Shown piece after piece: positions 1-11,375 of a DNA stretch of 64,000 nt. The notes under the pieces are model-generated. The model had not been told where the DNA came from and made no database searches. It worked only from the letters and a program-made list of their open reading frames with translations. Source of the stretch: Micromussa lordhowensis (taxonomy: Eukaryota; Cnidaria; Anthozoa; Scleractinia; Lobophylliidae); contig OZ026599.1 in assembly GCA_964020085.1 (NCBI GenBank), positions 28,587,033-28,651,032 on the forward strand, written 5' to 3'. Each line of letters opens with the position of its first letter. Positions within the stretch are counted from its first letter, which is position 1. A program made the position numbers and the translations under genes.

Positions 1-375
1 ACAGGTGGGGAGGATGTTAGAACTTGTACGTGTGACATTGCGAGTGTACTGGATGTGACAAAAGCGTGCATAGCCTTATGGGCTATGCGAGACCTTGTGC
101 TTCTGTCTTAGAAAGAAATCCCTGCTTGTGTTTTTCAATTACAGTCCTGCGTTGTAAAATTAAATGTTAATATTGAGTCATTGAGTGAGTCTTAACTACT
201 TTTCCAACACTCGATGTTACTGAAACCAGGGATCAGAACCCACCTGATGCATGCCCCTCAAAAGAGGGAGAGGGGAGGGTAACTGAATACTTGAACTGTT
301 GATAATTTGAGCCGTAGTCCGTACATAGTGGAGAAATATATACAGAGGAAGTTCTTGTTAGCAATCACCTTTTGG
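1..375. other. Intergenic, nothing recognised
   Basis: No convincing coding exon, RNA gene or structured repeat was seen here on either strand. A short GA-rich patch lies near 262-280. Confidence 0.5.
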
Positions 376-670
376 ACCGCCGACCGGTTACCCCCTTAGG
401 TAGAGTTCCGGACTAGTGTGCGGGAGGTCGCAAGTTCAAAGCCCAGCCAGATCAACACTCGGGGTCTTGAAATAACTGAGGAGAATGTGCTGCCTTTGTA
501 ATGACATCTGCAAATGGTTAGACTTTCTAGTCTTCTCGGATAAGGACAACTCTTCATAAATAATTCTGTGGGACGTAAAAGAACCCACACACTGTTCGAA
601 AAAAGTAGGGGACGTAGTTCCCGGTGTGGTGGTCTATCTCTCATCTGATGGTTAAATGCTCGGAACTATT
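376..670 (+). mobile_element. tRNA-derived SINE
   Basis: The left end reads like a decayed tRNA. An A-box-like stretch (TTAGGTAGAG) near 396 is followed about 35 nt later by a B-box-like stretch (GCAAGTTCAAAGCCC) near 430. A body of roughly 200 bp follows and ends in an A-rich tail with ATGT repeats (near 688-720). The element is diverged, with no poly-A long enough to suggest recent activity. The exact family was not identified. Confidence 0.55.
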
Positions 671-1820
671 AGCTGCATAAGCTACTCTAAAATAAAATAA
701 AGTAATGTATGTATGTATTTGGGGCATGAAAAACATGTCTGTATTACTGGAGCTGGCTGCTTACAAGGATGTTTCTCATAAGCTGCCACTAGAGTGTAAG
801 GTGCAGATGGCTGCTTTCGGAAGCTTGCCGAGCTAACAATAAACATTGGGAATGCAAAAAATACCACCATTTCAAATTTCAAGTCACAGTCCACAATAAA
901 GAAACTTGCCATTGACATTCGCTTCACAGATGCTAATGAAGACATCAAAGTCGGAGAGAGAGTTTTTAAAAATATTCAATCCTTCAGTGTGTGAAGTGAC
1001 CCTGTGCAACATATTCCAGAAAGGTTAGCCAAAAGAATCTCAACTTTGAAGGCTGTATTTCCTTAACAAACTTTCAGAATTTGATTGTTGAAGACTAGAA
1101 ATATGAAATGTGGACATAACTTGAGTCTTGTTCATAAAATAAACTAAGGCCAAATCAGGGTTTAGCTTATTTTAAGCTTAGCCTGAGGTAGTCGTACTTA
1201 GGGTTTCCAGAGTTGTCGATAAGCGCCGGCTGCCGGCGGAATTTGTCCGGCTGAGGAAGATGTGATCGCCAGCTGGCTTTTGTCATGCGATCACTCGGTA
1301 AAGAACAACCAACGGTTTTTCAGTTACGCACATACAATCAGTTGATATCTGAACCATATCCGTTATCAAACCGTCTAAATCGACCCAGTGAAAAGTTTGG
1401 GTTCAAGTATCAGCGCCACTATAACGAGTAAAGCAATTGAAAAAAGTATTGTTTTAAACACTTGTTTAGCATGTTCTCTTTCCATGTACTGCCTCCGCCA
1501 TCTTTAACACGTGAAGCTTGGTAGCCCCGCATTACGTGTACACGCGCGCTGTGATTGGTCAATTTAGAGGGCCATGTTCTGCTGTACAGCCCGCTAAAAT
1601 TTGAAGCTGCTTTTGTTGCCAAGATGTTTCTTGATTTATCGCCAAGCGTTCTTAACTTTTCTAGCAAGTAAAAGTTTAAAACTTCCTTTTACTTCTGAAA
1701 TTGTGTATAAAACCTGCTAACGACTTAAGCGTCAATTAACGATTTTTTAAATTGACTTGTTTTGCTTTTGTGGTGCGTCATAAATTTGAAGCCGTTCCAC
1801 ATGAATAGAAATTGTTCCCG

Positions 1821-1976
1821 TTACTAACCTTGTTTTCTCAGTCCGTACTGTAAGTTACGGATCCCCGTTTTTCCCCTTCGATTTATGGCCCGCACGCTTC
1901 GCGTTTGGGCCATAAATCGATGGGGAAAAAACTCGGTCCATAACTTACAGTACAGCCCTCGAACTCGGTTAGTAAG
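1821..1976. mobile_element. Palindromic MITE
   Basis: Long near-perfect inverted repeat. The left arm, around 1845-1892 (CTGTAAGTTACGGATCC then CGATTTATGGCC), pairs with 1909-1953 (GGCCATAAATCG then CATAACTTACAG). The outer ends TTACTAACC and GGTTAGTAA extend the inverted repeat. The loop holds an ACGCTTCGCGTTT core. No coding capacity, so a non-autonomous DNA transposon. Confidence 0.7.
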
Positions 1977-1989
1977 AGGTACATATAAG

Positions 1990-2102
1990 AATTATTAGAT
2001 TCAGTTTTTGTGATATCTGGAATAATCAAGGTCTCAGTACACTGTAAGTGTTATCAGCCGAAACCGAAGACCGGATATGATAAAAACCTCATATAATAAT
2101 TG
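1990..2102. mobile_element. Degenerate copy of the 3620-3762 MITE
   Basis: The left half (ATTATTAGATTCAGTTTTTG, then GTGATATCTGGAATAATCAAGG) matches the arm of the intact palindrome at 3620-3762. The right half has decayed. It is followed by two direct copies of a segment containing AAAATTACTTCATTGTGAT, near 2120 and near 2310. Confidence 0.55.
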
Positions 2103-2109
2103 GTTACTA

Positions 2110-2400
2110 TTATATAACTGGGAAAATTACTTCATTGTGATTAGCTGAGAGCAGGACAATTCATCGTTAATATATAATTTAATTTGCACTGCGCACTTTA
2201 ACATGCCTGAGTGCAATCTGAAAGAATTTTCAAGTATCACAAGTAGTGTAAATCCTTAATTACTCAAACCTTCATATAATTATTACTTAAACTTATTATT
2301 TCACTGTGAAAATTACTTCATTGTGATTGGCTGAGAGCAGGCCAATTTATTGTTAATTCTTAATTTGCACTGGAGTGAGAATTAATATGCACATGTTCGC
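2110..2400. repeat. Direct repeat, two diverged copies
   Basis: A segment around 2122-2185 (AAAATTACTTCATTGTGATT, AGCTGAGAGCAGG, then a gap and TAATTTGCACTG) recurs around 2308-2375 with the same order of blocks. The ends of the repeat are not sharply defined. No ORF of note lies inside. Confidence 0.5.
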
Positions 2401-3619
2401 AATTTTCTCAGTCATACCATAAATGAGCAATCGCATGAAAGCTTGAGCAATTAAGGATTTAGGCATGGGTCACATTTGGGCAAAGTTTTCGTCTTTGCCA
2501 ACGAAAAAAACACAGAAAATTTAAAACCGCAACCGAGAGCAAAAATTTGCGTCAAACTGAGTAGGGTCGCACTGGGGTAGAAAAGTGTCAGTGATGAAAA
2601 CTGAAGTAGACCACTAGAATATATATGTTTATGGGTCTTTACCCAAATGTTGTAGGAAGACAAGTGTGATAAGACATACTTTTAACCGCACTTTGAAAAT
2701 GATGGACCACCATTTAGTACGACAACAATCGCTTTTTAGAGATCCATTACCACCAGAACAAATACTTGCAGTAGGACCCTTCTGCCTGGGTCATGGAAAC
2801 TCGTATGTAAGCATTGGGCCATCAAAAAAAGTGGGGAACTGCAACGGATTGTAATGGTTGTAAAATCCAAATCCGTCCATGGCAAAGAAGAAGCGCGAAC
2901 TGAAGCAATACCGCACGCTATTTTTAATTTTATCCCCAAATGTCCAGTTAAATTTTCATTCACTGGCAAGTGTTGACCGTCACCACTGTGATTCCTATTG
3001 TTCAGCTACAGTTTTCTGAAATCTGCCTGCCCCACCCAAGCACTACAGTGTCTTTGATATTTTTGCCCATTTTCGAAGCTTTTGCCAACCGGAAAAGTCA
3101 GGGTTCGCACTTGGCACTGTCCCCCCGATGACAGATTTTGGCCACAAAGTAAACAAATTCTGGCAAAAATTTGCAAAGTGCAACCCAAGCCTTACACTAC
3201 TTGTGATATTTGACAATATTTTCAAATTGCATGAGCCTTTAGGCAAGTGTTTTCAAATATCATTTGTAGTGTAAATCCTTAATTGCACGCGCATTCATAC
3301 GATTACCTATACATAAGTACTTCAGCAGGAGGGGGTGCAGATATTTAATGGACTGGCCCACTCCCACTGCAAATTACCACATACTTAAAATATTTTTCGT
3401 TTTTAATATGTAATCTAATTAACTTTCCATGTACCTTTCAACTTTTCTTTCACTGTGTCAGATATTTGTTTACACCATGAAGTGGCCTCTTCTGAACTGT
3501 ATTTCTTTCCAGACAACTCTTCGTTTAAAACATCATGAATTAATGCTTTTACAACAGCGGGACGAAATCTAATTTCACCAAAACACATAGAAAATCTCAG
3601 GCTTAATCATAATTATAAA

Positions 3620-3762
3620 CAATTATTGGATGAGGTTTTTGTGATATCCAGAATAATCAAGGTCGAGGTAAGAGTTATCAGCCGAAGCCGAAGGCTGAGG
3701 CTGATAACCCTTACCGAGACCTAGATTATTCTGGATATCACAAAAACCGAATCTAATAATTG
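3620..3762. mobile_element. Intact palindromic MITE
   Basis: Starts with CAATTATTGGATGAGG and ends with its reverse complement form, CCGAATCTAATAATTG. The arms hold TTTTTGTGATATCCAGAATA on the left and its complement on the right, and the centre is a GC-rich GCCGAAGGCTGAGGC loop. The arms are about 65 nt. A decayed relative lies at 1990-2102. Confidence 0.75.
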
Positions 3763-3883
3763 TTTTATTATACATTGAACGAATGCAAAAACTTGGAAGT
3801 CATGTTTCTGCTTCTTCACTGACAGCAAGCAACACGAATCGCGCGAAGTTGACATGATTACCCTTGGAATTCATGCATTGCGC

Positions 3884-3947
3884 GCGCAACCTACAGATTA
3901 TTCACTAATCTGTAGGTACAGATTAGTGAATAATCTGTAGGTTGCGC
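3884..3947. repeat. Perfect 31-bp inverted repeat hairpin
   Basis: The left arm 3884-3914 and right arm 3917-3947 are exact reverse complements separated by GG. Each arm itself contains an imperfect smaller palindrome (CTACAGATTA and TAATCTGTAG). It may be a young MITE or foldback. No mismatch was found when the arms were compared base by base. Confidence 0.8.
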
Positions 3948-6619
3948 TGTTCCCCAGAATTAACAGTAGGCTTTTAGCCAATGAGAAGACAGATGGTAAC
4001 TACAATGTATAATAATAAGGTTAAAATGTACGAGAAACCCACTTCAAAGCTTAAATGAAAGCTAATGAACGTAAATGGTCCTAGCTATTTCGGTAACAAT
4101 GTAAATCGACTTACTTGTGCTTGAAGTTGGGTCGTATATTATACGAATTCGACAAGTCCTCGGGCATTTTGATCTGTCAGAAAACTTGAAAAATGCAAGA
4201 GATCGAGCGGCTTCAAATATGGCGGCGACTAGGTTTCATCTCCATGACGACGAAGATAAAGGTAAACTTGTACCCAGGGCTAATGTGCCAAAAGGGCGTC
4301 AAAGTCAACGTAAAGAAAATTCTAGGCCACATTTTTATCCACCTTTAGCAGTTTACCCAGTTGTGATCCCTAAGGTTTTAAAGTCCCCCTAACATAGGGC
4401 CTGTTGCCCAGAAGTGAAAGTAAACAAGTAAGCCAAGTGTAGGATAGGAATATTTTAGTGCCAAGTCTAGAATGAAGTAACAAGCTGCAACTGAACGTGG
4501 TCTGGTGATTTCAGTCCCAGCGACGTTTTGCTTGCTGACATAAAATATGCCCCAAAAAAGTAGATCAGTAGCTATTCCAAAACTGACTAACATCATACAT
4601 TGTACCGGGGCGATTGATATCATTGTTGGTGATCTTACAGTTTCCGGGGAGGTCCTAAAGAACACAAGTTGAATTACGGGCAGAAGTATGTGAAAAATAT
4701 TTTTTTTTATAATTTGGAAGAAATTTGAAAGTGGAATGAAGGCGCGTATGAAATTGACAATTTTCAGAACATGTTATATTTCGCCGGTATTTTTTGGAGT
4801 GAGCTCTGTTGCAGATGCTTGAGGGTTGGTATAGGGTTTGGGGGTTCTGAGTTATCCACATGGATATTTTGTTGTTATTGCCAGCCCTAGGCATGTGAAA
4901 TAAACACAAACTGATACCGCTCGTAAGTACAACGATCCGTACAATTTGAGAACTTTTTCAGTTACCAGGTGCAGGGGGAGGGGGAATAAGGGGAGGGAGG
5001 GGGAGTAAGGGGAGGGAATAAGTGTTGAACCACACCTACCAGGTTCCATTTTCTCTTCGAGTACATTCTGTGTACCTGGTAATTATACCCGACTGCAATA
5101 GCTACTGGCTAAGGAATAAAGTCTCTCCGTCATTCTTGTGTTTTCTTAAGGAATTTCCTCGCATGCTAGAAATTCTCGTCAGTTTCCAATCTGTTTCGTT
5201 CATGTTATGGTTTTAAACCCAGGCCCGGATTGTTGCAGATAGTATAGCTCCCGTTGAAGATTAAATGTTTCTGAGGCTGTTCTATGAACCTAGTTGATTC
5301 CCTCAAAATACTGAATTGCTTTCATGTTCATCATTTTTCAGAGCCTTACCATCTTTCTTGATAAAATGAGACTTTTTGGAGCATTAAATGGCAACAATTC
5401 AAAGCATTAGAACATATGGACTTCCAAGGATGACAATAGACGAAGCCTGTTTATTATACTAGAATTCTATCCTTTTCAACTTCTGGTGCCAGCATATTGA
5501 ATCATGTTTCATATATTATTTACAGTATTTCATCCTTATTTAATTTAACAACCGTTGCATTCATTGGTCACCTTGTCCATCGTTCTTGTGAACTGCCTCT
5601 CCGGGGTTTTGATTGTACCTCTTGTGATTTTCAATTCCCTTTTCAAAAATCGTAAGGTCCTAACTAACCACATCAAAAAGCAATGTTCTAGAACCAATCA
5701 TTGGTCCAAAAAACCATGACCGTCAATTAGTTCGCAAGCGTTGTCCCGCGCTTTGCACGAGTCACGTTTTTGCTTTTTCTTTTGATGGGTTCATTGGGCT
5801 TGCTCGTTGCACGTGATTGGCCAGAGCGCTATAAAGGAGAAATAACTAGTTTGCCTTAACTTCCGGAAAGTCCGCATTAGAACCAAAACAGATGATAATA
5901 AAAAATGCCTTCTGTGAGCAAAAAGACCAAAGCAGAAAGTCGCTGTAAGAACTCGAGAAACTTGTCTAAATTGTTTATACATAGTAAGGATGTTATCCTC
6001 TTGACCAATCATCTGCAGAAAAGGAACCAGAGTTGTTCGCGCTTCTCAATGCATGAACGCAATTTCGTCTTTCAAAACTTGCGTAAGCTAAACATTTTAA
6101 TACTTTGAATGTGTAGTTAATGTATCATCGATTATTACACTGTTGCGGTTAGCTATATAGCTTTACTTCGTCTTATCTTTCAGAATTTTTTGACAACCTA
6201 TAACTTAACTGTAGTTTTTAGACAACCATTCAGTAGCAAGCCGCTCAAGAGCTTAATCAATCGCCGTGTCTCAGATTCATTCCGCTCGCCCTATCTCAAT
6301 TAATTCATTGCGCTTTGATAGCTAGCAATCCTATGATAGAAAATCGTTTAGTTTGGATTCTATTTTCTATTGAGAGTGACCAACATCCCAAGGACCATTT
6401 CGTTTGGAAAAGAAGTGATGGGGCCTCTATAACGAGTATTTTTGCGAAAATGTCGAAGCGGCAAAAACAACAAAAAGTTCTCGAAAGGTAGGTAACATGA
6501 TTCTTTTAATTTTTGCTATGAAACTATCAACACATAAAGCTTAAAGCGGCACAGTCTCGTTTATCTTGTCGCTCGTTAAACTGCGAAAATTTTCATTACC
6601 TTGGAATTTTACCCAAAGG
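3948..6619. other. Intergenic, no firm gene; G-rich tract inside
   Basis: No exon chain could be supported. A possible start-plus-donor pattern at 4219 (ATGGCGGCGACTAGG followed by GTAAAC at about 4262) and another near 6450 are too weak to call. A strongly G-rich run lies at about 4972-5015. Confidence 0.4.
4972..5015 (+). repeat. G-rich tract with G-quadruplex potential
   Basis: Six or more runs of three to five G occur within about 45 nt (GGGGGAGGGGG, GGGGAGGGAGGGGG, GGGGAGGG), separated by one to five A/T-rich bases. This meets the usual four-run quadruplex pattern with short loops. No gene start lies nearby, so no regulatory role can be assigned. Confidence 0.7.
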
Positions 6620-6627
6620 GTCTCTAT

Positions 6628-7085
6628 TCCGGGGGGGGCGTACTCTCATAAGTGGACTATATAGGCATGTGCTGCGGGATAGGGTAGGGTTTTTGAGGTT
6701 CTTTATCCTTAAATAGAGTATCATTTTTGCCCCTGTTGGCACAGTGTTCCCGGTGTAATCCCTAAATAGGGAGCCTAAATTGTATCAGCTAAAACTGCAG
6801 TGCATAAATACCCAGTTAAACGGAAAACAAATGATCTGTTAAAGTTAAAGTATTAGCCAAGCGATTTCATAAAGATTTTGTTTTTCCGTGGCGGTTAGTC
6901 GTTGTTTGGATCGTCACGCAACGCTTGTCTCGCCTCCCTTGAACAGGGTGTCATTTTTCGGGTTTGGGCCTTAAAAAGGGTATCAATTTTCGATTGCTTC
7001 ATCCTTAAATAGGGTCAGGGTTTAAGACCCTTCGCAGCACACACCTATCCGAAATGTATGGGAGCACTCCCCCGGGGGGGGGGGG
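6628..7085. mobile_element. hAT-like MITE with 8-bp target duplication
   Basis: The element is flanked by identical 8-bp copies of GTCTCTAT at 6620-6627 and 7086-7093. The ends are diverged inverted repeats: the left end has CGTACTCTCATAAGTGGAC then GCATGTGCTGCGGGATAGGG, and the complement of the right end has AGTGCTCCCATACATTTCGG then GTGTGTGCTGCGAAGGG. The ends run into long G tracts. There is no transposase, so it is non-autonomous. 8-bp duplications are the hallmark of hAT transposition. Confidence 0.75.
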
Positions 7086-7126
7086 GTCTCTATAACAAAT
7101 ATGACGTTGAAGACTACACCACTAAA

Positions 7127-9019
7127 CTATACTGTCTTCTCTTCACTTTCAGTTTTGGCTCGTGGTAGGTTAATATTGCTTGCGTCCATGATAACCAAGT
7201 CCAAGTAGTCCTGATAGTCCATATTAGCTGTACCGTTTAAAGTACTACCGCCGTTCATCCTCGGCTCAGGCAGGTATTGATCCCACTTTGTTGGGTCGTT
7301 TAGGCTTCTTCCACTGAGGGGAAAGACATGTGGGTTCACGATGACAGTTTCACTGTTCCTACTATGGAGGTCCTGTTGCGCTCTGTAAAGAACAAGGTCA
7401 AAAATGAATTGGATATACACTGCACAAGTTAGCAAGAACTGAGAGGCGACGCGGCTTTAGTGATGATAGGGTTCAGTAACAGAGCTGCCTGGAGTTGTTT
7501 TCTGTTATTTACTCTTACAGTGCCTCTCTCTCTCTATGACATCCGGGAGGATAAATTGAAACCGCAAGATCAAAGCTGTTGGGATACTTGAAAACGAAAG
7601 TTTTTGAGAGGGAGAACTGTGATCAGACAACAACAGGAGTGATGGGCTCCTGTCAACAACCAATTCACTTACAAGTTGCTCAGAATTGCTGACTTCAAAA
7701 ACAGGCTTCAAAATGATGTTATAGGAAAGTGAGTTGTCATGTAAATCAGGCGCCAGTTTTTCAAAGAGTGGATAACGCTAACCACATTTATTCACTGGAG
7801 AGTGATTTATGCCGATAGGAGAGCGTCATCCACCCTTATATAGCCCCTGGCTTCGCACAGATGGTCCCTGAGATTTAAATCAGTGCTGCAGGGGTCGTTT
7901 AAGCATGCTATTTCAGAAACTTGCGTCATTAAACTCGAGGAAATACGAAGGAAACAAGTCAGTTCACATTAAACTTGGAATTTAAGGAGAAATACGAGCC
8001 CACGTCCACGGCAAATACGATGGTGTCCGAAGTAGAAGTTTCTTTTTAATAGGTAATTATATATAGTGCGACTTACTCTTTTATCTTTTGTATCTTGATG
8101 GTGACAATAGAAATCATCAGAATCACAGTAAACAGGAACAGCACAGAAAAACAAAGAAATCCAATGGCTATGTAAAGAACTGGAGAGAGAAAAAGAACTT
8201 GTTATTGACAAGATCGACTACAGCAATATGGGAGTTCCCCCCAAACCAATTCATCATCGCAGGTTTCCTCTCTGCAACGTTTTGATTTTGGGAATAGCAC
8301 ATTCTTAACCCGTTTTAGAATAACCCGGTGACCTGAGGCTGTCGGAGAACTAGATGCGAGGAGAAAGGTACATGGAGCATTAGAACAGTTTGGTGCAGGT
8401 GATGTTGGGGCCAGTCACGTGACGGTTCTGAGCTAAACAGAACAAAGAAAGAGCATATTGACAAAATGAATGTTTTGTTTGAAGAGAGCTGCACACTTTT
8501 CTGTGGCCACTTTGTCTCAAATGAGCCTGTCCTCATTGTCAGGTTAATTCTGTTCAGTAATTAGGTACAACAAAAACTTACGAAGCTCGTTATCGTCCAG
8601 GATTTCGTCCACCTTGTTGCAACTTGCCAGCCCTGTAAAAAGAACGCAATTAAGAAAACGACGTTGCCAACGAGATCAAACAATAAGGAAAGAAGACACT
8701 GAATTGTTTCATCGAGGAAATAGCTGACTTGAATTCAAAGTAGCTGTTATTTGCTCAAGATAGGTTGAAAATGAAGAGTGAAATAAATAAATTATATTCA
8801 AGTTAGTGTGGTTTCTTAATCACCGGCAGCCGTGCACAATTACTTTTGTATATCACGATGCTCATTGAATTGAACCTAAATAATTGTCCTAGTAAATCTC
8901 TAAAGCTTTAATTTTTTTCAATCAGCGCTCTCCCTCGTCCCAAATGGTAAATCTTGATGGCTTTTTATGGAAAAGAACGCTCCCAAAATATAGAAAACTA
9001 AATTAAAATAAATTAATTC

Positions 9020-9051
<32 letters not shown>

Positions 9052-9899
9052 GACACTTTCTTACAGTAGAAGTAAGATCGACCCAAGCTCTGAGGATTTA
9101 TCTGAGCTTTCAAATGTGTTTATTCATCCTTCAATAAGAGTTTCGATGTGACTTCAAGCCCGATCCTTTGCCCTCCCCATTGGATCTTTGGAGCCAAGTT
9201 AGAATGTTAATATCATTATTGAAGAACTCTTATCACACATTATTCTATTTCTGAGTATACAGCACTGATTCAAGGGCAGGAGTTACTTTTTTTGCTGAAT
9301 ATCTTCTTCAAAGTCAAATCGAGCAATCTGAAATATTTTCGTCATAGCAACGGACTATATATTTTGGTTCGTTTTGTTGCTAAATGTGGGGCCTATATGC
9401 TAAATAGCTTCTTATGACGCAATGAGCAAATAATTGCACTGTTCTAGAGTGTGAGATCTTTTGAAATCGTTTTCGGTGTTTTACAAATGAATTATCGAGA
9501 ACGTTCTTTTGTTTTTTGACGCAGTTTTAGCAGCTGTAGCTGCAATGGAGCTTTAGTCTAAGCAATAATGAAACCTTTAAAGTTGTTTGGAGACTACGTT
9601 GACGATATTGAGCGTATTTTATAATTATGTTACTTCTATGATAAAGTATTAACATTTACACAAATAGTAACAGAAATAACAATTGACTGCACAGTTTATC
9701 AGGTGTTAAACATTGAAAAGCCAAGCTCCTGGTTTTTTTTTTGGGATCTTGCCTTCTTCATATCTCGGAAAAGACAACTCAGCTTGACTTTCTTAATATC
9801 TTTTAAAAACACTTCAGAGGAATGGATCGGATTCTTACCTGCTGACGCCAATATGAGAAATGTTATGCAAAGGAAGCGATTTTTCCCCGCTTCAGCCAT
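7127..9899 (-). CDS. Gene A: small single-pass membrane protein, 4 exons, 156 aa
   Basis: Reconstructed by hand from exons 9839-9899, 8582-8632, 8077-8179 and 7127-7382, all with GT-AG borders and intron phases 1, 1, 2. Residues 1-20 form a signal peptide (MAEAGKNRFLC then ITFLILASA). Residues 21-37 are a short acidic stub with one Cys. Residues 38-63 are one hydrophobic span, followed by a basic KIQKIK stop-transfer. Residues 72-156 are a polar cytoplasmic tail holding NPHVF, WDQYLPEP and DYQDYLDLV; Tyr131 sits in a YxxL motif. The phase pattern and architecture match genes B-F. Function is unknown; a receptor, adaptor or trafficking role is inference. No clear AATAAA was seen just downstream, so the 3' end is unresolved. 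Confidence 0.75.
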
Positions 9900-10809
9900 T
9901 TAGAGCTCGCTCAGATGTCCAACGATTCGTCACGATTAAAATTACCTTCGGTAAATTCCTTCACAGTCCGAACAGTCGTTCTTACTTTATCCTGATATAT
10001 ACTGTAGGTTACAAAGCAGACCGTTCTTGGCTATATTGTTGTTCCGAAGCTGTTCAGTTGTCTTCTCTCATTGTGAAATTTTGTTTATCCAGTCTGGATG
10101 AAAGTTCTGTGTACGGCTCAAAAAGTGGCACGGTTCTTCGACAGTTTCTTTGAGTAAAAACCCGTCTTGTTCAAAACCCTGTCCCCTAGCAACCGCCTTG
10201 ACTCCGTGCAAGTTTCTTAACAGTGGAAAGCAAATGAACCTGTCGAAAACTTTTCCTGTATCAACTCAACAACCGTACCGACGTAGAAAACAGTTCAAGC
10301 ATATCGCTTTTTAATATATTCCAGTTTCTCACATATTTGTGCGGTCATTCCAATACGCAAATGGGCAATGGTGCGGTTTAGGCACATTCTTTATCAATTG
10401 TATTATACCTTTTTCATCCAGAAATATTTGCCACCTAGTAATGACAGGGAAAAAGAATCTCCAAGCTTTAAAATCAACAGGTATTAAACGTATTTCCTTA
10501 TTTTGTAGCCACTGCGATGATATCGAGTGAGCGCGCTAGTGCATGAGAAAACAAATGGAATCTGTATATATTATTCAGGAGTGACAAGGTTTATAAATTA
10601 CCCTCTACAAATTCCTTTTGAACTTTAATTTTTCGATAAACAAACACCCAGCACCCCCGTTTTTGTCCCTCATTTCTCAAGATAATAAGAAAAGACAATT
10701 TGAAAACAGGAATGAAAACGTTTATTCGGATCTAACTATGAGTTGAGGCTTATCTATACAGTGCGTAACATTTATCTTTTATTCTCAATTTGTTTCAAAT
10801 CATTATTAA

Positions 10810-10992
10810 AGTGCGTTCCTTTGGGGTGATCTGGATCGGGATCAGTTATCCAAGATCACACGGATCATGGTACATCAAAGGAGCCGATAAATCCACTCTG
10901 GTCACGGATTCATCGGCTTCTTTGATGTACCACTGCTCCGAGTGATCTTGGATCACTGATACGGATCCAGATCACCACAAAGGAAGGCACCC
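10810..10992. mobile_element. MITE with long terminal inverted repeats
   Basis: The left end AAGTGCGTTCCTTTGGGGTG, then ATCTGGATC, is mirrored by the right end, GGATCCAGATCACC then CAAAGGAAGGCAC. Inside, GATGTACC and GGTACATC arms flank a TCATCGGCTTC loop region. There is no ORF, so it is a non-autonomous DNA transposon, subfamily not assigned. Confidence 0.7.
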
Positions 10993-11164
10993 TTAATTTA
11001 CAGAAATAAACATTATACAGCCTGCCACGTGAACTCCGATCTACAGTGTTAAACGTGAACTACGTCATTACAGCTTTGAATGAGACACGATATCCTTGAA
11101 AACAACTTTAGTGATATTTATAATACTTTTTATGAACATGACGACACATTTGAAACTTAATTTG

Positions 11165-11206
11165 TAAGACATGTTTCGGTCGCTCAACGACCATCTTCAG
11201 TTGAAA
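11165..11206 (-). ncRNA. Hammerhead-ribozyme-like motif, minus strand
   Basis: Mirror copy of the motif at 11321-11375. On the minus strand CTGAAGA occupies 11200-11194 and GAAA occupies 11177-11174, with the same 5-bp stem and loop between. Because it faces the plus-strand copy, a transcript through both would form a long hairpin that competes with ribozyme folding. Confidence 0.4.
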
Positions 11207-11320
11207 GTAGAATTAAATTGAAGTTACATTTGAATTTATACTATAATACTAAACAAAGATAATATATAACTTATTTATTACGAATTTGTTTAGATTCAAA
11301 TGTAACTTCAATTTAATTCT

Positions 11321-11375
11321 ACTTTCAACTGAAGATGGTCGTTGAGCGACCGAAACATGTCTTACAAATAAAGTT
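11321..11375 (+). ncRNA. Hammerhead-ribozyme-like motif, plus strand
   Basis: Core CTGAAGA at 11329-11335 is followed by a 5-bp stem (11337-11341 with 11347-11351) and GAAA at 11352-11355. Next come ACATGT (self-complementary, suited to the very short or dimeric stem III of Penelope-type hammerheads) and the candidate cleavage C at 11361. Stem I could form from AA/TT plus CTTT/AAAG. The unpaired T at 11336 departs from the consensus, so self-cleavage is uncertain. Confidence 0.45.

Noticed and set aside
4219..4392. Possible first coding exon beginning ATGGCGGCGACTAGG, with a KEN-type motif downstream
   Set aside because: The frame is open for only 58 codons from this ATG, ends without a homologous domain, and no following plus-strand exons with matching phase were found. 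Kept out of the gene list.
6450..6491. Short start codon plus donor pattern (ATGTCGAAGCGGCAA then AG/GTAGGT)
   Set aside because: Thirteen codons only, no downstream exon identified, and a transposon follows directly.
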